From contig JBBHKE010001464.1 in NCBI GenBank assembly GCA_037447655.1, forward strand, positions 73,980 through 132,471: a stretch of 58,492 nt of DNA, in the 5' to 3' direction. This stretch comes from Zygnema cylindricum. Its lineage: Eukaryota > Streptophyta > Zygnematophyceae > Zygnematales > Zygnemataceae. Below, piece after piece: positions 1 to 8,913 of the stretch (its first letter is position 1; each line of letters opens with the position of its first letter). The translations under genes and the position numbers were made by a program. The notes under the pieces are model-generated. The model saw nothing but the letters and a program-made list of their open reading frames with translations. It ran no database searches and had not been told where the DNA came from.

Positions 1-28
1 GAGGTAAAAAATGCTCATTACTCTTTGA

Positions 29-215
29 GAGGGAGGGGGGGGAGAGGAGGGAGAGAGATGGGGAGGGAGACGGAGTGGGAAAGAGTGAGCGAGATGGAGA
101 GTAAGAAGTGGGAGAGAGAGAGGGAGAGAGGGAGAGTGAGAGAGCAAGGGAAAGGGCGATTTAAAAGATGTTGGGGAGAGAGAGGGAGAGGAAGTGGGAG
201 CGAACTTACCCATCG
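29..215. repeat. GA-rich low-complexity tract
   Basis: Nearly pure purine sequence built from GAGAGG and GGGAGA units. The open frames across it encode only Arg/Glu/Gly runs and are not genes. The same sequence class recurs at 6897-7290, 11470-11540, 14641-14835 and 44685-44995, and as CT on the plus strand at 7976-8325 and 12355-12490. Confidence 0.9.
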
Positions 216-230
216 AGTTTCTCATTACTC

Positions 231-1020
231 GTAAAAAATGGAGCGACGATAATGAATCTCACAACCTTGTCTTCCGTCGCCCCATAACATGGCGGCAGGC
301 GGAATATATCTCGTAAAAGTGTAGAAGGCGGCGGAACATTGACCGGCTTCCTGTCGGAAAAATGGTGTTGTTTTCTGAAGATGGCATCGCGAGCTTCAGT
401 CGTCTTCCCGCACACAAAAGGGGGGGTGGATAGGATTCGGCAGAAAAGAATCTATTTTTTGTGTTTTCTGCGCATTTGCCGTTTGTTTGCTATCTTTTCT
501 GTTTTTGAAGGCTTGTCATACTTTAAATCCTAAATATTGTAAATTTACACTATTAAGTACACGTTCTAACTCTAATTTGTTGGCGTTTTATGAAATATAA
601 CCCATTTTAAGGTGAAATTTAACTCTAATATGTCGAGTTTATCGTGAACAAGTCTCTTTTTAGCGTTGAGTTTCTCCTTGAATCCTGGAATAGAGTAAGT
701 GTTTACTCTAATTGTTTTGAAGGATCTTAAATAGAGTGAATTGGCAAAGAATTAGCGTGAACATTCACTGAGTTTACTGCATGGGTAAAAGCCTCCCAGT
801 TCACAAACGTAACATTCTCTTTTTTTTCGCATGTATACATGTTAACTGTTCACATTGTGAACCCTGAAAACTTACGTTTAAATGTATGCGAACGGATTTT
901 CACAAACTCGTTTTCACTTGTATCGTAAGCGCATTTTCTCGTGCGATCGACATAATTTCCAATATTGTTGCGTACTCTTTTACTTAAGAAAGTACACTAT
1001 TGTACGAAATGATACTTCCG
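231..1020. other. Intergenic, no gene seen
   Basis: No credible coding sequence. From about 540 to 800 there are scattered ACTCTAAT and TAGAGTGA words resembling those in the small inverted-repeat elements elsewhere in the window. This is probably an old, unresolvable transposon remnant. Confidence 0.4.
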
Positions 1021-1191
1021 TACACCACGCTATTCAATTTTCTCATAAATTAGAATTATGAACGCTAATTCTTTAGAACCGTAATTAACGTAAAGAAAAA
1101 TTTAGTATTATTAATTATATTTCTGGTTTTGGACTCAAAATTTGGGTGTGCCGATATAGAGTTCATAACGCTAATAACGATTCGCGGTGTA
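1021..1191. mobile_element. TA-flanked MITE, family A, copy 1
   Basis: The right end reads CGATTCGCGGTGTA and the left end starts TACACC. The right half, from an AATTTGGGTGTGCC block through the AACGCTAATAACG block, is nearly identical to the element at 18928-19130 and similar to 33753-33964. The left half is more diverged. TA at both ends suggests a Tc1/mariner-like TA target duplication, which is an inference. There is no coding capacity. Confidence 0.6.
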
Positions 1192-1465
1192 ATAGCGATT
1201 ACACGCTCTACTGAACAGGGACAGAGTATTGAAAAACCACTACGCAAAACAGAAACTGAAACGTCTAGCATGCACATACTGTGTGAATTCGTTTTTTATA
1301 GCGTGAGATCCCTTTGAACTTGGGAGACTATTGTCACAATGTCAGAATTGAGAATTGAGATGCTTGAATAAAAAATGGAGTAAGCTAGTGAGGTATGGGA
1401 TATGAAATCGGAAATGGCAGTTTGACCTGAAAGTTGAAAATCGCAAAGCAGTTTTGAATGTGCAG

Positions 1466-1919
1466 CAAAGGTCGCAAAAGTCAAAATTTTAGATAACCGA
1501 GACCGACATTTTTTTTTTTAAATCTGAGTACCCGACGCCCGACCGGGTTATGTCACGCTCCTAAATTTTTACCCGGTACCCGATACGCGTTTAAGAAAAC
1601 AATAGTTAACCGAAACTTGATTTCTCGCGACTACCCGTACCCGCCCGTACCTGAATGAGTACAAAATTAATGGTACATCTCCCTCATAGCTTCCACGATG
1701 CCAAGAGTACAAAGTACAATAATGCTGGATGGTATGGATAGTACAAAACCTTCAATATTTTTCGTTTTTGCTAACCCGACCGTACCCAATTTTTTTTTGT
1801 GAATCACCCGCCCGAATCCGACCGGCCCCCAAAATTTGGCACCCGAATCCGTTCCGGATCCGACGCGGGCGGTCGGGTAACGGTCGGGTATGGATTCGGG
1901 TACCCGATTGCGACCCCTG
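1466..1919. mobile_element. Non-autonomous hAT element, copy 1
   Basis: A 454-bp element starting CAAAGGTCGCAAAAG and ending GATTGCGACCCCTG. It is flanked by an 8-bp target duplication, ATGTGCAG at 1458-1465 and ATGCGCAG at 1920-1927, matching 7 of 8. The interior has repeated ACCCG and CCCGACC words near both ends, typical of hAT subterminal repeats. A second copy of similar length lies at 34377-34840. Short open frames inside are shadows. Confidence 0.85.
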
Positions 1920-2334
1920 ATGCGCAGTATTACATTACAAATCAAACTTTCAACGACTACCCTAAAGTTCTAAACCTTGAGTAAAATCCATAGAGGTTTC
2001 ATTCGTTAAAATTTTAAAATTTTTACGATTATGCATTCTTTTTAGGGTTTTTTGAACTTTTCGTAAATTTCGTATAGTATTCGTGTACGGACAAGTTGTA
2101 CGGATTGTACTTGTACGGACGTACAGAAATTACGGGTCTAAATTGTACGGAAAAGCGAATTGTACGTAATTAAAAAAAAAAAAAAAAACGATGTCACTTC
2201 ATTTCCATTTTTTTCGACTTCTTGACCTTTCTTCCAAGAAGACACGAAGCCACCATTGTAGCCGCATTTGAAGCCTCACTAGAGCCGCCATTGAAATCTC
2301 TCTTTAGCCTCCGCGAACTTTCGTAAACGCAGCC

Positions 2335-4287
2335 ATGCCAAGGATTCGAGGAACAGCGTGGGAGCATGTTGTAGCTCCAACTGGTGGTATACTTGGGGAC
2401 AATAAATTGTGCATTTGTGTGTACTGCAAATTACAGTATAATGCACAAGCCACCAGGATTAGGAACCACCTTTTAGGAAACGTGAAGAATGCAGGAATCA
2501 GGCCATGCAAATTATGTCCGGATGATGTGAAAGCAGAGTTAAGTGTAATGGAAATAGACAAGGCTTCTCACGACTCTCAAAAGCGTACAATATCCGTTCT
2601 GGAGAGACTTACTGGAAGTGCTATCGCGTCTAGCCATCTTGTCGAGTCTAGCCAGAGCAACAAGGTGAAAGGGGTGCAGACGAAAATCCGAGATGCTTTC
2701 AATAAGCAAAATATGAAGGAGGTAGATGAAGCATGGGCCAAGGCATTCTTTGCCAATGGCTTGCCATTTAGTTTATTAAAAGACCACTATTTCAAGGCTG
2801 CAGTGAAGCTGACCGGGGAGATAGGGGAGTGTTATAAGTTACCCCACCGAGATGCCATGAGAACTCGTCTATTGACTGTGACTAAGGCGACGATAACTAA
2901 CGATTTGCAGAGTTACATGGAGACTATGAAAGTCACTGGTGCCACTGTCACATCAGATGGTTGGACAGCTGTTGACCAAACGCCTCTCCTGAACATTCTA
3001 GCTGTCACCCCAAAGGGGGATATGTTTCTTATGGCGGAAAACACTAGTGGGCAATGTAAAGATGCCGAATATGTTCGTAAGGTGTTGGAGAAAGGAGTTC
3101 TTGCGGTAGGGGTGGAGCATGTGGTCCAAATTGTGACCGATTCTGCTCCTGTTAACAAAGCGGCAGCCTCTTTGCTCATGAGCAAGTACCCTTCTCTGAC
3201 ATGGACGCCATGTTCTGCCCATATTTTGGACCTGTTGTTGGAGGATTGGGGTAAGTTGTCTTTTATCTCGACACCCGTCAAAGAGGCAAAGGAGGTGTTG
3301 AGATTCATCACAAACCACAATATGAGTGTATCCATCTTTAACAAAATCTCGACACTCCGACTTTTGAAACCTGGAGAGACTCGGTTCGCGACAAACTTTA
3401 TCATGCTCCAAAGGTTTTTAGAGGTGAAGGATAGCCTCGAGCGTTTAATGTTTGATGATGACTATAGGCAGTGGATGGGTAAGTCTGCATACAAGGTTGA
3501 GGGGACTAAGATCAAAGGCCACATTTTGAGCCCGGGATTTTGGATAAGAGTGAAAGAAGCTGTGACAGTTTCAGAGCCTGTGGTACGATTGATGAGGGAG
3601 TGTGACAAAGGGGCCCCAAATGTGGGGAAGGTATATTATGGTTTTCACATGATTGGTCAATACTTAAATAATATATCGACCAATGGAGGAGAAGGAAACT
3701 CCGAAGGAGTGCATGTTTTGGAGGAGTTAAAAGAATCTTGGTTGGCTAGATGGGGGATGGCATATAGCCCCATACATGCAGCCGGCTTCGTACTTGATCC
3801 TGAGTACCAAAGTTCTGAATATGGGCAAGAGACCGATGTAATCGTCATGGAAGGCTTCCACACTATCCTTCAGAGGATGTTACCGCGTGTGGCAGACCAG
3901 ACTGCGGCCTACATTGAGTTAACTAAGTATAGGGGTTTTGAGGGTGTATTTGGGAGGGAGGTAACATTAGCTTGTGCTAAGATGATGCCAGGGTGGAAGT
4001 GGTGGCAGCGGTTTGGGGCTGTCACGCCTATCTTGCAGAGGGTAGCAACTAGGGTCCTTGCCCAATGCTCGGTTGCCAGCTCATGTGAGAGGAATTGGTC
4101 AACCTATGACCATATTCACTCTAAAAAACGCAACAGACTGACGGCTAAGAGGGCCAATGACCTGGTTTGGGTATTTAGCAATCTGAGGTTAGCACACCAA
4201 ACCAGGGATGTTAGCTATGAGGAGGCTATGATAGCATGGGAGGAAGAGGAAGGGGGGGGTAGAGGGAGAGGAAGGGGGTGTAGTTGA
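2335..4287 (+). CDS. hAT-family transposase, 650 aa, intact
   Basis: This is the transposase that excises and reinserts the surrounding element. An N-terminal BED-like zinc-finger region carries C28 and C31, with H45 and nearby cysteines as candidate remaining ligands. A DUF659/RNase-H-like core carries TSDGW (D208) and TDSAP (D269), followed by the CSAH motif (C293 to H296) typical of hAT proteins. The C-terminal dimerisation region has SSCERNWS (E585, the expected third acidic residue) and the HSKKRNRL block. The ATG at 2335 begins MPRIRG and leaves a 346-nt 5' leader inside the element. No stop, frameshift or intron is visible. The tail ends in a short acidic, then Gly/Arg-rich stretch encoded by a purine run. 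Family assignment is strong; activity is not shown by sequence. Confidence 0.93.
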   Translation: MPRIRGTAWEHVVAPTGGILGDNKLCICVYCKLQYNAQATRIRNHLLGNVKNAGIRPCKLCPDDVKAELSVMEIDKASHDSQKRTISVLERLTGSAIASSHLVESSQSNKVKGVQTKIRDAFNKQNMKEVDEAWAKAFFANGLPFSLLKDHYFKAAVKLTGEIGECYKLPHRDAMRTRLLTVTKATITNDLQSYMETMKVTGATVTSDGWTAVDQTPLLNILAVTPKGDMFLMAENTSGQCKDAEYVRKVLEKGVLAVGVEHVVQIVTDSAPVNKAAASLLMSKYPSLTWTPCSAHILDLLLEDWGKLSFISTPVKEAKEVLRFITNHNMSVSIFNKISTLRLLKPGETRFATNFIMLQRFLEVKDSLERLMFDDDYRQWMGKSAYKVEGTKIKGHILSPGFWIRVKEAVTVSEPVVRLMRECDKGAPNVGKVYYGFHMIGQYLNNISTNGGEGNSEGVHVLEELKESWLARWGMAYSPIHAAGFVLDPEYQSSEYGQETDVIVMEGFHTILQRMLPRVADQTAAYIELTKYRGFEGVFGREVTLACAKMMPGWKWWQRFGAVTPILQRVATRVLAQCSVASSCERNWSTYDHIHSKKRNRLTAKRANDLVWVFSNLRLAHQTRDVSYEEAMIAWEEEEGGGRGRGRGCS

Positions 4288-4560
4288 AGAGGAGTCAGAC
4301 CAAAATATGGATGAGTTAGATTTAGAGTAGAGAGGTTAATGTTGTAGCTCCATTCACGGTCGTTAATGACTTGACCAAGTTTTTATGTGTAAACTATGCC
4401 ATTTCACTCACATGAATACAAAAACGGTTATTTTTGCTTCAATTATATTTTTTTCTTTTTTCAATGTTAAAATCTTGTAACATGGCCATTTTTTGCTTCA
4501 ATTGTCGATTTTAAAATATTATATTTGAGCATGTTGTAATGGAACCATGATGTAATGCTG

Positions 4561-4935
4561 AACTAGCGACGAGGCAGACTAGTCGCAGATTGCTGACCAG
4601 GGAAGAGGCAGCCTAGTCGCTGACTGCTGACCAGCGAAGAGGCAGCCTAGTCGCTGACTGCTGACCAGCGACGAGGCAGCCTAGTCGCTGACTGCTGACC
4701 AGCGACGAGGCAGCCTAGTCGCTGACTGCTGACCAGGGAAGAGGCAGCCTAGTCGCTGACTGCTGACCAGCGAAGAGGCAGCCTAGTCGCTGACTGCTGA
4801 CCAGCGACGAGGCAGCCTAGTCGCTGACTGCTGACCAGCGACGAGGCAGCCTAGTCGCTGACTGCTGACCAGCGACGAGGCAGCCTAGTCGCTGACTGCT
4901 GACCAGCGACGAGGCAGCCTAGTCGCTGACCTCTG
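4561..4935. repeat. 34-bp palindromic tandem array in hAT 3' end
   Basis: About eleven contiguous copies of a 34-bp unit containing CAGCGACGAGGCAGCC then TAGTCGCTG. Within each unit CAGCGAC and GTCGCTG form a 7-bp stem. Copies differ mainly at GCGACG versus GGGAAG or GCGAAG. The position, between the transposase stop and the 3' terminus, fits subterminal transposase-binding sites; binding is inferred. Confidence 0.85.
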
Positions 4936-5498
4936 GTTCACTGTTTCAGCGACCAGGAAGTGTGGTCGCTGGTTGCTGATGAGGCACCGACGACACTGGT
5001 AAAGTTTGGAGCATAGAAATATCGATTAATACTTTAATAGTTTAAAATGTCGTATTGTATTTTAACTCTGATTTTTTTTTTTGAGTTTTCGTATTTTTAT
5101 TATATAATAAGTCAAAGCTGGTCAACGCATTTTAAAAAATATGAAATTTTGAATAATGCGCATATGCATTCTTTTTCAAAGTTTTTTACCGTGCGCATAC
5201 TACGAATGAAACCTCTATGGTAAAATCTGATGCAAAATCGGTTCGAAAATCGAAAACGAATGCAACGAATGCAAAATCGAAAACCGGTGCAAAATTGAAA
5301 ACGTAATGAGAATCTAAAGTCGGTGCAATATCGAAAATGCAAAATCGGATGTAGGCTTTTTTTTTTTGTGGCTTTTGATCACTGGCAAAGTTTTTTGTAG
5401 CGTTGCTGGCTTGCTGCAATAATGATTTAATATTTCAATTATCCAAGACACATTTGAATTAACTCAATTGATACTGGATTTCCTGCAGCAAGTTTATT

Positions 5499-5745
5499 TG
5501 TTGTAATTGAATTGTTACTGAAGTTCCATTCAGCAATACAGCGTTTACTGTAACTGAATTGTTACTGAAGTTCCATTCAGCAATACAGCGTTTACTGTAA
5601 CTGAATTGTTACTGAAGTTCCATTTTGCAATACAGCATTTTTTACTGTAACTGAATTGTTACTTAAGTTCCCTTCAGCAATACAGCATTTACTGTAGCTG
5701 AACTATTACTGAAGTTCCCTTCAGCAATACATTTTCTGCAACTGA
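5499..5745. repeat. About 47-bp tandem repeat
   Basis: Five or so copies of a unit containing CTGAATTGTTACTGAAGTTC, CAGCAATACAGC and TTTACTGTAA. The later copies are more diverged. It lies between the hAT element and the twin-CX3C plastid gene. Confidence 0.8.
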
Positions 5746-5833
5746 ATTGAACTAGTTTCATTAACAATTTATTCCTGGAATCACAAACAGAACAAGATTT
5801 AATAATCTGTTTCCGAGTGTCTAATCAGATAGA

Positions 5834-5965
<132 letters not shown>

Positions 5966-6022
5966 AACAATCAAAAAGTCGCAACACATTATTGCAGGAA
6001 ATACTTTAAAGCTACAGAGCTC

Positions 6023-7037
6023 ATGACAGGATCCTTTCTTTTAGAGCCTTCACTCCTCACTATTTCTGTCAAATCTTCTCCTTCTCCTGCTTTTTCTGCC
6101 CCTTTTTTCGGAAACGCCATTCCTGGAGCTCGCTATAAAAGGCTTCCTTCTCCTTCTCCTCTCTCTTTTTCTTCCTTTAACTCAAACTTTAACTTAAAAG
6201 TCTTTAATTGTCAGTTAAAAGGCGAAGATGGCAGTCCTGGTGGAGGTTGCACTCGAAAAACTTCAACTTTTTTACTGAAACTTTTGCAACCAAAGCAGCA
6301 AAAAATTGCTGCCTCCATCCTTCCTCTGTTTCTGACTTTAGCTGTTTTAGGTTCACAACCTCTTCCTGAGTCAGGCGAAACGTTCGAAAATGTGCCACAA
6401 CTTTTGTCAGGTAATTTTACAGTTTTTTTCTTTTACGGTCTTTTTTTTGCAGCGTTTTTCTTTTGCGCTGTTTTTCTCTTGCGCTATTTTCTTGCGTCAC
6501 TAATTTAGGAGTGAAATTGAGACTTCGTTATTTTTTTCTCTTTTCTTAATTTATTAACAGAATAATTGACTATATAGGGATAGTGTTCGGAAAATTGCCA
6601 CAAACTTTTTCTACGTTAACATCTTAAGGTTTGACTTTTATCTTGTGACAAATTTTTGACTTGTAATTTTGCGACTTGCATTGCTCATTCAGGAGGAGAC
6701 TGAAAAAGAAAGCAAAGAAAGTAGAAATTTTATTTATTTCCTTTGGTTTGATTGATCCAGGGGACGACAAGAGACCGGCAAGAATTCAGAGGCCGAAATC
6801 GGCAAAAGCCGAAAGCTGCACGAGAAAGTGTGTGGGAACGTGCATTCGAGGGGGGGCAGGAGCTCCGGGAGAGGGGCCGTTGAACGTGAGAAAGTAAGGA
6901 GGGAGAGGGAGAGGGAAAGGGAGAGGGAAAGGGAGAGAAAGTGAGAAAGTAAGGAGGGAGAGGGAGAGGGTGAGAAAGTGTCGTGCATTCGAGGGGGGAG
7001 GAAGCTCCGGGAGATGGGCTGTTAAACGTGAGAAAGT

Positions 7038-7068
<31 letters not shown>

Positions 7069-8913
7069 GAGAGAAAGTGAGGAAGTAAGGAGGGAGAGGT
7101 AGAGGGAGAGGGAGAGGGCGAGAAAGTGCGTGGGAACGTGCATTTGAGGGGGAGCGGGATCTTGGGGAGAGGGGCGTTGACCGAGAGAAAGTAATGAGGG
7201 AGAGGGAGAGGGAGAGGGAGAGGGAGAGGGTGAGGGAGAGGGAGAGGGAGAGAAAGTGTGTGGGAACGTGCATTCGAGGGGGGGTGGGAAGCTATATTTT
7301 GGTGACATATCTTTGTCTTTTTGTTCAGTTTATGTCACTTTTATAACTGATTCCTGCTGGTTTCTATATAGTTTGGTCTTTAAGCCGCGATTTTGTGGTT
7401 TTGCTTTTTTAGTTGCCGCTAATATTATTTTTGTTATCAATTCTGGATTATTGTAGTAACATTTAAATACCCATTACTAACGTTTTATTAAGTTTTTATG
7501 GACGTTTATGTAACCATTTGCTAACATCTGCATTCATTATCATTTTATTAATACTTTAATAACAGTTGAGTAACGTTCCATTAAAATTTGATAAACAATT
7601 CAAGGAGTATTACTCTATTAAATTTTGTCGTAACATTTTGTAGTATTTTAACGACTTTTTACTAACATTTTATTGACACTACTTAACGGTTTCTTAACAT
7701 TTTATTAACGTTAAATTGAAATACTTCACGTTTTATTAATATTTTATTGACAATACTTAAATGTTTTATCAACATTTTATTGACAATACTTCACGTTTTA
7801 TTAACATTTTAGTAACATTTAATCAACACTTTGTTAACTTTTCACTCGGGTGCTTGACAGGCCTCTCGTTGTTTTCAAGGAGGGCTTCAGATCACGTCAG
7901 TACTGGTGAGTTTCAAATTATTCGGTTTTCGCATTCTTTTGATTGATATAGTTGGTTGCTCCTATTAGTTCTCTCCTGCTCTCTCTACCCCTCTCCACCT
8001 CTCTCCCTCTCCTCTTGCATGTGTGTGTTTGTTTGTGTGTTTGAACATTACGAGCTCTTCCTCTCCTTCTCCCTCTCTCTTTCCTCTCTCTCTTCCTCTT
8101 CCTCTAGTTCTCCCTATCCCTCTCCCTCTCCATCTCCTCTTGTCTTCCCTTTCTTCTCTCCCTTGCATGTGTGTGTGCTTGTTTGTGTGTTCGAACATCA
8201 TGGATCTCTCCCTATCCTTCCCCCTCTCTCTCTTCCTCTCCTTCTCTCTCTTCCCCTCTCCCTCTCCCCTTCCCTCTCCTCTCCCTTTCCCTCTCCCTCT
8301 CCTTCCCTTTCTCCCCTCTCTTGCATTTTATGTGTGGTTGTTTGTGTTTGTATCGACATTATGAATTGTCCACGATTAAATTCAAAAAAACTGAATATCC
8401 TTTTTTTAGTCATACAATACGTCCAACAAAATAAAAGATCCTTAATTTTTTCTTTCTTTTATTCTTAACCGTAACTTCCTTTTTTAGGAGTCAGGTGGCC
8501 TTTTTAAAAAACCAAACTTATGTAAGGTTTTCAGATTTCTCGTATTTATTAGTAAAAAACTTTAATCGACAAATATGTGCAGTTGGGGTTTCTTTAACAA
8601 CTTCTATTTGTTCGCTCGGAAAATGTATTTCCCCATTACTTACTAATTTGTAAATCGATCTCTTTAATTCATTCTTTTCTTAATTTAGTTCTTTTAACAT
8701 TTTTATTTGACCTTTATTTGACCTTTTGTTTAACCTTTTTTTTCACCTTTTTTTAACCCTATTTTTAGCCCCTTTTTTCACCTTTTTTTCACTCTTTTTT
8801 TAACCTTTTTTAAAACCTTTTTCTTAACCCTTTTTTTTGTTATTTTTAATTGCAGTCTGGTGGAATGCAGTGACATTTGCAACCTTATAGATGGCAAAGA
8901 TGATGGGCCTTAG
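6023..8913 (+). CDS. Plastid-targeted protein with two CX3CX3C motifs (4 exons, 207 aa)
   Basis: Exons 6023-6410, 6761-6893, 7861-7905 and 8856-8913 (stop TAG) join in phase through GT-AG introns. Residues 1 to about 65 are Ser/Phe/Pro-rich and poor in acids, like a chloroplast transit peptide. Residues 95-110 form a hydrophobic segment. The conserved C-terminal part holds C149/C153/C157, then [32 protein letters not shown] and C189/C193/C197 in [13 protein letters not shown] recognise this as a conserved plant plastid protein family but cannot name it or its biochemistry. The cysteine pattern suggests metal, Fe-S or disulfide chemistry, which is inference. The 6023 ATG is the only in-frame Met before the conserved region. 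A TATA-like TATAAAAG at about 6134 lies inside exon 1 and leaves some doubt about the true 5' end. Confidence 0.85.
6894..7290 (+). repeat. Intronic GA tract with echoes of exon 2 end
   Basis: The start of intron 2 of the twin-CX3C gene. Between GAGAGGG runs, degenerate copies of the last part of exon 2 plus its splice donor recur at about 6972-7045, 7120-7200 and 7250-7290. Each echo keeps a GTGCATTCGAGGGG-like core and the first two keep a GAGAAAGTAA donor-like end. The echoes are frameshifted and cannot replace the exon. Confidence 0.85.
7976..8325 (+). repeat. Intronic CT tract (three related blocks)
   Basis: Within intron 3 of the twin-CX3C gene. Three CTCTCC-rich blocks each end in a GCATGTGTGTGT or GCATTTTATGTGTGG segment followed by TTGTTTGTGT and an ACATTA/ACATCA word, so the tract is a degenerate tandem repeat of about 130-160 bp. 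It is complementary in composition to the GA tract in intron 2. Confidence 0.85.

Larger units (their letters stand above)
1989..5219 (+). mobile_element. Complete hAT DNA transposon
   Basis: A 3,231-bp element bounded by the terminal inverted repeat CATAGAGGTTTCATTCGT (1989-2006, inverted at 5202-5219) and a perfect 8-bp direct duplication GTAAAATC (1981-1988 and 5220-5227). It encloses one uninterrupted transposase frame at 2335-4287. The 5' subterminal region (about 2080-2165) repeats TTGTACGG several times. The 3' subterminal region holds a 34-bp palindromic tandem array (4561-4935). A direct repeat of ATGCATTCTTTTT occurs near both ends (2031 and 5164). Perfect ends plus an open frame suggest recent insertion and possible autonomy; that is inference. 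Confidence 0.93.

Noticed and set aside
4561-4935. 34-bp repeat array as a CRISPR-like locus
   Set aside because: Units are directly contiguous with no variable spacers, lie inside a hAT element, and the window is eukaryotic.
6730-8468. Long Ser/Pro/Leu-rich frames on both strands
   Set aside because: They are composition artefacts of the intronic GA and CT tracts; the real exons are in other frames.
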